Below, in pieces: positions 25,934 through 32,682 of a stretch of DNA of 32,682 nt. Under the pieces are notes generated by a model. The model was not told the origin of the DNA. It saw only the letters and a program-made list of their open reading frames with translations, and made no database searches. The stretch's first letter is position 1. Each line of letters starts with the position of its first letter. The stretch is from positions 1 through 32,682 of the forward strand of contig NZ_VCKW01000075.1 in NCBI RefSeq assembly GCF_005889715.1, read 5' to 3'. This stretch comes from Actinomadura soli (GTDB lineage: Bacteria > Actinomycetota > Actinomycetes > Streptosporangiales > Streptosporangiaceae). Position numbers and translations under genes: made by a program.

Positions 25934-26948
25934 ACGGCGGCAGGGTCAGCGGGGTGTGCAGCCCCGGCCTGGCCTCGGCCACCGCGGGGATGGCGTTGAC
26001 CAGGCGCAGCGCGGTCGCGAGCGTCCCGGGGACGGACGGGTCGGCGGCACCGGGACCGGCGACGTCCAGCCGCCACGGCGGCTCCCCGGCGATCTCGACG
26101 CGGTGCCCGCCGGGCTCGCCGAACGGCGGCGCGGGCCAGTGCGGCGCGAGGTCCTCCCGGAGCCGGGCCACGTGCTCGACGGTGATCACGGGACGCCCGC
26201 CGAGCAGGCCCGACACCTGGAACCGGAGGCCCGCCGTGGTGCCCTTGGCGATCCGCCCGGCGGGGACGTCGAACGACTCGGGCGCCGGGCACAGCTCGTA
26301 GGTCTCCTCGAAGTCGTCCAGCGGGACGGCGAGCTGGTCGGCGATGAGGCGGATCATCGGCCCCCACATCAGCGTCGGCAGGCCCGGCCGCACGACCGGC
26401 GGGCGGTGCCCGATCGGCCCGCCGAAGCCGAACTCGCGGACCTCCTCCCGCCGCGCGCAGCACATGATCTCGGTGATCCTGATGCCGTCGAGGTGCAGGC
26501 TCGCGCCGCTGAGCAGCAGCGGAAGCAGGTCGGTCATGGGGCCGGGGCCGGTGGTGAGGCAGGCGGCGCCGCCGGTGGCGCACGCGGCGCGGAGCCGCCG
26601 GACGACGGCCTGGTCGGCGGACGCCGGATGCACCATCGGGGTCAGGGCGTTCGTCACCACCCCGGCGCCGGACTCCAGGATGCGGCACACCTCGTCGACG
26701 ACCCGGCCCGGGCCGCAGGCCGTGTGGCTGATCACGTGCGGCCGGAGGGCGAGCAGCGGTGCGGGGTCCTCGGTGGCGAGCACACCGGTGGGACGGCCGG
26801 TCCCGGCCAACTCGGCGGCGTCCAGCCCCGCCTCGCGATGGTCGCCGACCACCACGCCGGCGAGTTCGAGATCCGGATGCTCGATGATCGCCCGCAGTGA
26901 CTGCCTGCCGAGACGCCCGGCGGCCCAATGGCCGACAAGATACGACAT
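25896..26948 (-). CDS. NAD(P)-dependent amine dehydrogenase / DapB-like family protein
   Basis: 350 residues. The N-terminal Rossmann segment YLVGHWAAGRLGRQSLRAIIEHPDLELAGVVVGDHREAGLDAAEL matches the dihydrodipicolinate-reductase-like family that includes 2,4-diaminopentanoate dehydrogenase. The C-terminal VNAIPAVAEARPGLHTPLTLPPFTGR is also characteristic. Start is ATG 26948 with GAGGTGG upstream. The promoter-like TACAAT at 26989-26994 (minus strand) and a TetR-type dyad at 26962-26979 immediately precede it, implying repression. The 3' end overlaps the convergent hydrolase by 38 bp. The real substrate is unknown. Confidence 0.8.
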   Translation of the reverse strand: MSYLVGHWAAGRLGRQSLRAIIEHPDLELAGVVVGDHREAGLDAAELAGTGRPTGVLATEDPAPLLALRPHVISHTACGPGRVVDEVCRILESGAGVVTNALTPMVHPASADQAVVRRLRAACATGGAACLTTGPGPMTDLLPLLLSGASLHLDGIRITEIMCCARREEVREFGFGGPIGHRPPVVRPGLPTLMWGPMIRLIADQLAVPLDDFEETYELCPAPESFDVPAGRIAKGTTAGLRFQVSGLLGGRPVITVEHVARLREDLAPHWPAPPFGEPGGHRVEIAGEPPWRLDVAGPGAADPSVPGTLATALRLVNAIPAVAEARPGLHTPLTLPPFTGRRRLRRATR

Positions 26949-26961
26949 ACCACCTCGTTTC

Positions 26962-26979
26962 TGACCAAGCGTTCGGTCA
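26962..26979. promoter_or_regulatory. TetR-type operator-like dyad
   Basis: TGACCAAGCGTTCGGTCA is an 18-bp imperfect dyad (14 of 18 positions symmetric) of the ACC-A-CG-T-GGT type bound by many TetR/AcrR repressors. It starts 14 bp before ATG 26948 and lies just downstream of a TACAAT -10 (26994 to 26989, minus strand), overlapping the expected transcript start. No TetR gene is in the window. Confidence 0.5.
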
Positions 26980-27065
26980 AGTGCGCGCATTGTAAGCAGG
27001 GCGTTCCTGCCAGGACGAGCCCCGCGCGGGACGTACATCGGTGCACGGAGGGGCACAACCATCTG

Positions 27066-28196
27066 GTGACACTTCGCACAGGCCCGCGCACTTTCGGGGT
27101 GGAGGAGGAGCTGCTCCTCGTCGATCCCGCCACCGGCGTCCCGCAGGCGGTCTCCGGCTCCGTGATCCGCTACGCCCAGCGGCACGACGAGCTGTTCCTC
27201 ACCGGCGGGCGGCGCTCGAAGCCGCTGGAGACCGAGCTGCAGCGCGAGCAGCTGGAGACCGCCACCCCCGTCTGCACCTCGCTCGCCGAGATCTCCGAGC
27301 ACGTCAGGTCGGCGCGGCTGGCGGCGGCGCAGTCGGCCGCCGGGGTCGGCGTCTCGGTGGCGGCGCTCGCGACGTCACCGGTCACCGTCCGCCCGTCGCT
27401 GACGCCGTCGCACCGCTACCAGCGGATGCTGGTCGCCTACGGCCTCGCCATGGACGACCAGCTCACCTGCGGCTGCCACGTCCATGTCGGCATCGAGTCC
27501 CCGGACGAGGGCGTCGCCGTCCTCGACCGGATCCGCCCGTGGCTGCCGCCGCTGCTGGCCCTCAGCGCGAACTCGCCGTTCTGGCAGGGCGCCGACACCG
27601 GCTACGACAGCTGGCGGCACGAGGTGTGGGGGCGGTGGCCCTCCAGCGGCCCGACGGAGCTGTTCGGCTCCGCCAAGGCGTACCGGACGACGGTCGAGGC
27701 GCTGCTCGCCACCGGCGCGCTCCTCGACGAGGGCATGATCTACTTCGACGCGCGGCTGTCGCGGCACTACCCGACGGTGGAGATCCGGGTCCCGGACGTG
27801 TGCCTGAACGCCGACGACGCGGTGCTGATGGCCGCGCTCGTCCGCGCGCTGGTGGACACCGCGGCCAACGCCTGGCGCGAGGGCGACCCGCCGGACCCGG
27901 TGCGGGCCGACCTGATGCGGCTGGCGATGTGGCGCGCGGGACGGTCCGGGCTGCGGGACGACCTCGTCCATCCGTCCACCCGCTGCGCCGCCCCTGCCGA
28001 GCAGGTCGTCGGCGCGCTCCTCGACCACCTGACCCCGGCCCTGGACCGCTCGGGCGACCTCGACACGGTCACGGCGATGCTGGACGGCGTCCTGGAGCGG
28101 GGCAACGGCGCCCAGTTCCAGCGCGCCATCTACTCCAGGACCCACGACGTCACAGCCGTAGCCGCAGCCGCCGTCCAGCACACCGTCACCGTCTGA
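27066..28196 (+). CDS. carboxylate-amine ligase, glutamate-cysteine ligase type 2 (YbdK) family
   Basis: 376 residues, the usual YbdK length. The ATP-grasp-like GCS2 signature begins at once: RTFGVEEELLLVDPATG at 8-24. It is followed by ELQREQLETATPVC, DDQLTCGCHVHVGI and PTVEIRVPDVC. The family makes gamma-glutamyl or related amide bonds; YbdK has weak glutamate-cysteine ligase activity. The frame is open upstream to 26928, but that stretch overlaps the divergent promoter and operator. GTG 27066, with GGAGGGG 12 bases upstream, fits the family start. It is followed by a hairpin at 28205-28222. Confidence 0.87.
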   Translation: MTLRTGPRTFGVEEELLLVDPATGVPQAVSGSVIRYAQRHDELFLTGGRRSKPLETELQREQLETATPVCTSLAEISEHVRSARLAAAQSAAGVGVSVAALATSPVTVRPSLTPSHRYQRMLVAYGLAMDDQLTCGCHVHVGIESPDEGVAVLDRIRPWLPPLLALSANSPFWQGADTGYDSWRHEVWGRWPSSGPTELFGSAKAYRTTVEALLATGALLDEGMIYFDARLSRHYPTVEIRVPDVCLNADDAVLMAALVRALVDTAANAWREGDPPDPVRADLMRLAMWRAGRSGLRDDLVHPSTRCAAPAEQVVGALLDHLTPALDRSGDLDTVTAMLDGVLERGNGAQFQRAIYSRTHDVTAVAAAAVQHTVTV

Positions 28197-28204
28197 GGAA
28201 ACAG

Positions 28205-28222
28205 GGCTCCTCGGGAGGAGCC
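28205..28222 (+). terminator. hairpin after the carboxylate-amine ligase gene
   Basis: GGCTCCT (28205-28211) and AGGAGCC (28216-28222) form a perfect 7-bp stem with loop CGGG, 8 bp past the stop. Probable terminator on the plus strand. Confidence 0.65.
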
Positions 28223-28265
28223 ACACCATCCTCGCCATGACAAGACGTCGGCCGGGGTCACGGGC

Positions 28266-28302
28266 CGTGCGGCCGGAGGGGCCCCGCGCTGGAGGCCGCA
28301 CG
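28266..28302. repeat. 9-bp inverted repeat in intergenic region
   Basis: CGTGCGGCC (28266-28274) pairs with GGCCGCACG (28294-28302); the loop contains a GGGGCCCC palindrome. It lies in the 210-bp gap between convergent genes and may act as a second terminator. Confidence 0.45.
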
Positions 28303-28376
28303 ACCCGACGGGCGGCGGGCCGTTTCGCGAGATGCGCCAGCGGCTCGGGAACGGTCCGCCGCCCGTGACGGGGGTT

Positions 28377-28395
28377 CCAGGGGGTCGCCCCCTGG
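28377..28395 (-). terminator. hairpin after the WYL gene
   Basis: CCAGGGGG (28377-28384), loop TCG and CCCCCTGG (28388-28395) form a perfect 8-bp stem, 11 bp past the WYL-protein stop on the minus strand. Confidence 0.65.
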
Positions 28396-28406
28396 GCCAA
28401 GGTGCG

Positions 28407-28907
28407 CTAGCTCGCCTTCCTCCTCTGGAAGGGGAGGTAGCGGTCGGCGCGGCGGGCGCGGGCGAGCAGGCCGGTGGACTCGACGGCGAGGATGCGGTCG
28501 AAGCGGAAGGCGCGGACGCCCCGGCGCATCCGGCACCAGCCGACGAGGTACCAGTGGTCGCGGTGGACGAGGCAGGTGACGGGCTCGACCTCGCGGATCG
28601 TGACGTTGGCGCCGGCGTCGCCGTAGCAGAGCCGGACGACGCGGTGCTCGGTGATGGCGGCGGCGATCACGCGGGCCCGGTCGGAGGTGGAGCCGTCGAG
28701 GGGCCGGGTGAGGGTGGCGAGCGTGGTGGTGACCACGTCGTCGTGGGGGGCGGCGTCGAGGAGGGTGTGCAGGGCGCGGCGCGCGGTGGTGGCCTGCGGG
28801 CCGGCGCCGAGGTGCGCGAGCGAGAGCGCGAGTGCGGCGATCTCCGCCGCGGTGAGCGGGGCGGCCGAGGTGGGCGCGGTCTGAGGGTGCGTCGCAACGT
28901 TCGCCAT
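28407..28907 (-). CDS. WYL-domain protein lacking an HTH
   Basis: 166 residues. The WYL motif is W119-Y-L121 in DHWYLVGWCRMRRGVRAFRFDRI, and REVEPVTCLVHR precedes it, so the ligand-sensing WYL domain is intact. The helical part PLTAAEIAALALSLAHLGAGPQATTARRALHTLL resembles the linker between HTH and WYL in YafY-type regulators, but the N-terminal winged HTH, normally about 60-80 residues, is absent and no HTH is readable upstream in any nearby frame. ATG 28907 has TATGAT 7 bases upstream, suggesting a leaderless or nearly leaderless transcript. It diverges from the coiled-coil/PknG operon, which it might influence. Confidence 0.72.
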   Translation of the reverse strand: MANVATHPQTAPTSAAPLTAAEIAALALSLAHLGAGPQATTARRALHTLLDAAPHDDVVTTTLATLTRPLDGSTSDRARVIAAAITEHRVVRLCYGDAGANVTIREVEPVTCLVHRDHWYLVGWCRMRRGVRAFRFDRILAVESTGLLARARRADRYLPFQRRKAS

Positions 28908-28908
28908 G

Positions 28909-28928
28909 GTTCGATCATACGTTCGAAC
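28909..28928. promoter_or_regulatory. GTTCGA direct repeats at the WYL promoter
   Basis: GTTCGATC (28909-28916) and the palindrome GTTCGAAC (28921-28928) repeat with 12-bp spacing around the minus-strand TATGAT -10 box. Candidate operator for the divergent pair. Confidence 0.4.
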
Positions 28929-29138
28929 ACTGACATTTTGGAGGGCCGGGGGACGCTCGGATCGCGTCTTGTGACTCAGCTCGGGGCCCCGCACGACGAT
29001 GATCGGCATCGCGCTTGAGAAGGCGACCTTCGATGGTGAAAACTTGGGCACCAAAACGTGCTCTATGTGGGGGAATCGGGGCGAACATGGGCCGACCGTG
29101 GACCGGCGTTGAGTGAGGCGCGGGTGGGCCGGCCCCCA

Positions 29139-30344
29139 ATGAGCCGAGACGAGGCGGACCGCGCTCTGGCGCGGCTCCGCGACGAGCGGGAGCGCATAAG
29201 CGCCGCCCTGCTCGAACTGGAGGCCTACCAGGGCTACCAGTTGCTGGAGGGGGCGGCGCTGGACGGGGAGACGCGGCGCGTGCAGGCGGAGGTGCGGGCC
29301 GGGCTGGCCTCGCTGTGGGCGCTGTTCGACGTCTACGGGCGCGTGCTCGGCGCCGCGGAGGAGCTGCGGGCCCGTCATGCCAGGCCGGGGCAGACGCAGC
29401 TCAAGGAGCTGACCTGGCTGCTCGCGGGCCCGTCGGTGGAGCTGCCCGCCGAGGAGGTTCCGCTGGAGCGGCGGACGCTGCTGTCCGCCCCGTCCGGCGA
29501 GAAGCTGACCCTGCGGGCCGCGGTCGAGCGGATGACGCCGCTGTACGAGGAGGCCGCGCGGGCGGTCGCGGCGCTGGACGCGGTCTGGTCGGCGCTGCTG
29601 TCGCGGCTCGCCGAGGTGGAGGCGGAGCGCCGGGCGGCGGAGGAGCTGCTGGAGTCCCTGGGCGGGGCCGAGCCCGACCTCGACCGGCTCCGCGCCGACC
29701 TCACCGCCGTCGCCGCGGTGGTGCGGAGCGACCCGATGGCGCTGGCGCGCGACGGCCGCGCCGACACCGGGCGGCTGGACGCGATCCGCGCGGGGCTCGC
29801 CGGGGTGCGCCGCGGCCTGGAGGAGGCGGAGCGGCTGCGGGACGGGTTCGCCGGCCGGCTCCGCGCCGTCGCCGCCGTCCTGGACCAGCTGCGCGGGACG
29901 GAGGCGGAGGCCCGCCGGGTCCGGGACGAGGTCCTCGCCAAGATCGTCAAACCGGCGCTGCCCGACCTGCCCGAGCTGTCGCCCGCCCTGGCCGATCGGC
30001 TCGCCGCGGTCGCCCGCCCGGCGCCCGGCGCCGGCTGGAGCGATCTGGCGGAGCGGGTCGCCGGCCTGGAGCGGGCGGCGAACGACGCGCTGGACCGGGC
30101 GCGGGAGGCCGCCGGCGTGATCCGCGGCCTGCTGGACCGGCGCGAGGAGCTGCGCGGACGGCTGGAGGGGTACCGCGTGAAGGCTGCGAGACTCGGCCAC
30201 GCCGAGGACACCGAGCTGATCCAGATCTACGAGCAGGCTCGCGAGCTGCTGTGGACGTCCCCCTGCGATCTGCGAAAGGCGACCGTGACTCTGTCGGGAT
30301 ACCAGCAGGCCATCAACGCGCGGGCGAAGGGAGTGGAACGATGA
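29139..30344 (+). CDS. coiled-coil protein translationally coupled to PknG-type kinase
   Basis: 401 residues from ATG 29139; in-frame upstream starts (GTG 29058, TTG 29109) exist but precede the clearly structured part. Almost entirely Leu/Glu/Arg-rich helix: RALARLRDERERISAALLELE at the N-terminus, and coiled-coil-like segments around residues 150-200, 240-290 and 330-360. There is no signal peptide or membrane segment. The C-terminus is more distinctive: AEDTELIQIYEQARELLW followed by SPCDLRKATVTLSGYQQAI. No named family is recognised. Its stop overlaps the kinase start by 4 bp (ATGA), so it is made with the kinase and is a plausible scaffold, partner or substrate. Mycobacterial pknG is instead coupled to glnH. 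Confidence 0.72.
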   Translation: MSRDEADRALARLRDERERISAALLELEAYQGYQLLEGAALDGETRRVQAEVRAGLASLWALFDVYGRVLGAAEELRARHARPGQTQLKELTWLLAGPSVELPAEEVPLERRTLLSAPSGEKLTLRAAVERMTPLYEEAARAVAALDAVWSALLSRLAEVEAERRAAEELLESLGGAEPDLDRLRADLTAVAAVVRSDPMALARDGRADTGRLDAIRAGLAGVRRGLEEAERLRDGFAGRLRAVAAVLDQLRGTEAEARRVRDEVLAKIVKPALPDLPELSPALADRLAAVARPAPGAGWSDLAERVAGLERAANDALDRAREAAGVIRGLLDRREELRGRLEGYRVKAARLGHAEDTELIQIYEQARELLWTSPCDLRKATVTLSGYQQAINARAKGVER

Positions 30345-32682
30345 GCCAGTGCACCGAGCCGGGCTGTACCGGGACCATTGACGGCGGATACTGCGTCCTG
30401 TGCGGCGTGGCCGCGTCGTCCACCCCGCCGCCCGCCTCATCGTCCGCCGCCGCCGCGTCCTCCGGCTCGCCGCCCGTCCAGCTCGCTCAGTCCGTCCAGC
30501 CCGCTCAGTCCGCGCCGAACGCGTGCACGCAGCCCGGCTGCACCGGGACGATCTCGGACGGCTACTGCGACGTCTGCGGCAATCCGCCCGCGAGCGCCGC
30601 TGCCGCCGTACCCGCCCCGCGGGCGCCGGTCGCCCTGCCGCCCGACGCGTGCCGCATGCCGGGCTGCACCGGGACGATCATGGACGGCTACTGCGACGTC
30701 TGCGGCTCCCCGCCCGCCCACACGACGCTCACCGCGCGGGCCGGAACGTCCGGCAGCACGAGCACGGGCGGCACCTCCGGGACCGCGCGGACGGGCAGCA
30801 CCCGCACCGGGTCGGCGCGCTCGTCGGCACGCCGGGGCATGCTCGGCGCGGGCTTGGTCGAGGTGCCCCGCGTCCCGTACCGGGACCCGTCCACCGCCGT
30901 GATGAACGACCCGCAGGTCGCGGAGGGCAAGCGCTTCTGCAGCAACTGCGACCATCCGGTCGGCCGGGGACGCGGCGGCCAGCCCGGCCGCACCGAGGGG
31001 TTCTGCCCGAAATGCGGGACCAAGTTCTCGTTCACGCCGAAGCTCCGCCCGGGCGACCTCCTCGGCGGGCAGTACGACGTGCTCGGCTGCCTCGCGCACG
31101 GCGGCCTCGGCTGGATCTACCTGGCCAAGGACAGGAACGTCAGCGACCGGTGGGTGGTGCTCAAGGGCCTGCTGGACAGCGGTGACGCCGACGCCATGGC
31201 GGCCGCGGCGGCCGAGCGCGCGTTCCTCGCCGAGGTCGAGCATCCCAACATCGTCAAGATCTACAACTTCGTCCAGCACGACGGCGACGGCTACATCGTC
31301 ATGGAGTACGTGGGCGGCCAGTCGCTCAAGGACATCCTGCTCCAGCAGCCGCAGCCCTCGGGCGAGAAGCACCTCCCGCTCGCGCAGGCCATCGCGTACG
31401 GGCTGGAGGTGCTGCGCGCGTTCGAGTACCTGCACGCGCAGGGCCTGGTGTACTGCGACTTCAAGCCGGACAACGTGATCCAGTCCGAGGAGCAGCTCCG
31501 GCTGATCGACCTCGGCGGCGTCCGGCGGCTGGACGACCCCAGCGGCGCGATCTACGGCACCGTCGGCTACCAGGCGCCCGAGATCGCCGACGCCGGGCCG
31601 TCCGTCTCGTCCGACCTGTACACGGTCGGGCGGGCGCTTGCCGTGCTGAGCTTCCCGTTCCGCGGCTTCACCAGGGCGTTCACGACCTCGCTGCCGGAGC
31701 GCGCGCAGGTCCCCGTGCTCCAGCGGTTCGAGTCGTTCGACCGCTTCCTGCGCCGGGCGACGCACCACGATCCGGCGCAGCGGTTCCAGGACGCGGCGGA
31801 GATGGCGGAGCAGCTCACCGGCGTGCTGCGCGAGGTCCTGGCCGCGGAGGACGGCGTGCCGCGTCCGGCCCCGTCCGGGCTGTTCGGTCCTGAGCGGTTC
31901 GCGACGCGGATGGCGGGCGGCGAGTCCGGCGAGTCGGCGCTGCCGCCCGTCCCGCCCGCCGTGGCCGCGGCGGCGCTGCCGGTGCCGCTGGTGGACGGGT
32001 CCGACCCGGCCGCCGCGTTCGTCTCGGGCCTCAGCGCGCTGGAGCCCGAGCAGGTCGTGGAGGCGGCGAAGAACGCGCCTGAGCGCACGCCCGAGGTGAG
32101 GCTGGCGCTCGCCCGCGTGAACATCGAACTGGGCGCGGCGGCCGAGGCGCAGGCGCTGCTGGACGAGCTGGAGGGCGAACGTCCCGGCGACTGGCGGGTC
32201 AACTGGTACCGCGCCGTCGGGCTCCTCGCGCAGGGCCGGGTGGCCGAGGCCGAACCCTGGTTCGACCATCTGTACGGGCTCCTGCCGGGCGAGGCGGCGC
32301 CCAAGCTGGCCCTCGCCTACTGCCGCGAGCGGACGGCGCCGCACGAGGCCGTCCGCCTGTACGAGATGGTGTGGCGCACGGACCAGAGCTACATCAACGC
32401 CGCGTTCGGCCTCGCCCGCGTGCATCTGGCGGCGGGCGCCCGGCCCGCCGCCGTCGCCGCGCTGGACTCGGTGCCGAAGATCTCGATCCGGTACCTGCCC
32501 GCGCAGGTGGCGGCGGTCGCGACCGCGGTCCGCGGGCGCCCGCCCGCCGAGCTCACGGCGGCCGAGCTGGTCGCGGCCGGTGACCGCCTCACCGCGCTCG
32601 ACCTGGACGGGGAGCGCCGCGACCGGCTGGCCGCCGAGGTGCTGGAGGCCGCGCTCGACTGGCTCCTCGACGGGGCGGGCGG
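30341..32682 (+). CDS. pknG: PknG-type serine/threonine protein kinase with three N-terminal zinc ribbons (3' end outside window)
   Basis: 780 codons visible, open at the right edge. Three CxxPGCxGTIxDGYCxxCG zinc-ribbon units lie at residues 4-22, 62-80 and 104-122, joined by Ala/Pro/Ser linkers. The rubredoxin-like module typical of PknG follows (C200-SN-C203 ... C222-PK-C225). The kinase domain has AHGGLGWIYLAKD, K275, E298, catalytic D373 in VYCDFKPDNV and D390 in LIDLGG, and the C-terminal part is TPR-like helix pairs. PknG kinases are soluble and control 2-oxoglutarate/glutamate metabolism through GarA-type FHA proteins. Start ATG 30341 overlaps the upstream coiled-coil gene by 4 bp. 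HRD is replaced by YCD and DFG by DLG, as in PknG relatives. Confidence 0.93.
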   Translation, partial: MSQCTEPGCTGTIDGGYCVLCGVAASSTPPPASSSAAAASSGSPPVQLAQSVQPAQSAPNACTQPGCTGTISDGYCDVCGNPPASAAAAVPAPRAPVALPPDACRMPGCTGTIMDGYCDVCGSPPAHTTLTARAGTSGSTSTGGTSGTARTGSTRTGSARSSARRGMLGAGLVEVPRVPYRDPSTAVMNDPQVAEGKRFCSNCDHPVGRGRGGQPGRTEGFCPKCGTKFSFTPKLRPGDLLGGQYDVLGCLAHGGLGWIYLAKDRNVSDRWVVLKGLLDSGDADAMAAAAAERAFLAEVEHPNIVKIYNFVQHDGDGYIVMEYVGGQSLKDILLQQPQPSGEKHLPLAQAIAYGLEVLRAFEYLHAQGLVYCDFKPDNVIQSEEQLRLIDLGGVRRLDDPSGAIYGTVGYQAPEIADAGPSVSSDLYTVGRALAVLSFPFRGFTRAFTTSLPERAQVPVLQRFESFDRFLRRATHHDPAQRFQDAAEMAEQLTGVLREVLAAEDGVPRPAPSGLFGPERFATRMAGGESGESALPPVPPAVAAAALPVPLVDGSDPAAAFVSGLSALEPEQVVEAAKNAPERTPEVRLALARVNIELGAAAEAQALLDELEGERPGDWRVNWYRAVGLLAQGRVAEAEPWFDHLYGLLPGEAAPKLALAYCRERTAPHEAVRLYEMVWRTDQSYINAAFGLARVHLAAGARPAAVAALDSVPKISIRYLPAQVAAVATAVRGRPPAELTAAELVAAGDRLTALDLDGERRDRLAAEVLEAALDWLLDGAG
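30350..30706 (+). repeat. three tandem zinc-ribbon coding repeats in pknG
   Basis: Units at 30350-30406, 30524-30580 and 30650-30706 each encode C-x3-PGC-TGTI-x-GYC-x2-CG. Units two and three are nearly identical (TGTI.DGYCDVCG), unit one diverges (DGGYCVLCG), pointing to a recent duplication of the latter two. Confidence 0.85.

Noticed and set aside
30437..32425. 662-codon minus-strand frame opposite pknG
   Set aside because: Shadow of the kinase gene; no domain recognisable.

Overview
The window is very GC-rich chromosomal DNA from a filamentous actinomycete. The gene content fits the Streptosporangiales, probably Thermomonosporaceae or Actinomadura-like; this placement is an inference from protein style, GTG starts and gene order, because no rRNA or marker phylogeny is available. 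No tRNA, rRNA, CRISPR, IS element or integrase gene was seen, so this is core to accessory chromosome, not an obvious mobile element.

Layout. 1-4.9 kb: a PP2C-like phosphatase (-), diverging from a TRIC-family membrane channel translationally coupled to an M20 amidohydrolase (+); a cyclase/formamidase-like enzyme (-), diverging from a coupled pair, HipA-like kinase plus DUF3037 (+). 4.9-7.2 kb: two paralogous XRE-like regulators (-) sharing a beta-rich C-terminal domain that ends in WEW. 7.2-17.7 kb: the non-mevalonate isoprenoid/site-2 protease block dxr, rseP-like, ispG and a DUF4081-GNAT acetyltransferase. Three secreted S33 tripeptidyl-aminopeptidase-like hydrolases lie between ispG and the GNAT gene. 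Each of them, and ispG, is followed by its own long GC hairpin. Two of the hydrolases have an identical 43-bp element upstream.

17.8-20.4 kb: a small CxxC/CxxC protein (+); a compact three-way-junction RNA-like element with C-rich loops when read on the minus strand (6C-RNA-like); an orphan PotD-like solute-binding protein that lacks its lipobox cysteine; and a small conserved protein with an unusual tail. 20.5-25.1 kb: a class-III aminotransferase/methylmalonate-semialdehyde dehydrogenase operon (-), diverging from a PucR regulator (+), which suggests beta-alanine or beta-aminoisobutyrate (reductive pyrimidine) catabolism. 25.1-28.2 kb: an alpha/beta hydrolase (+), an NAD(P)-dependent amine-dehydrogenase-like enzyme (-) behind a TetR-type operator, and a YbdK-like carboxylate-amine ligase (+). 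28.4-32.7 kb: a WYL protein lacking an HTH (-), diverging from a coiled-coil protein coupled to a PknG-type kinase. The kinase carries three zinc-ribbon repeats at its N-terminus and runs off the window end.

The best candidates for something undescribed are the structured RNA at 18144-18246, the duplicated tandem-operator element upstream of two of the secreted peptidases, the triplicated zinc ribbon of PknG with its coupled coiled-coil partner, and the WEW-domain regulator pair.
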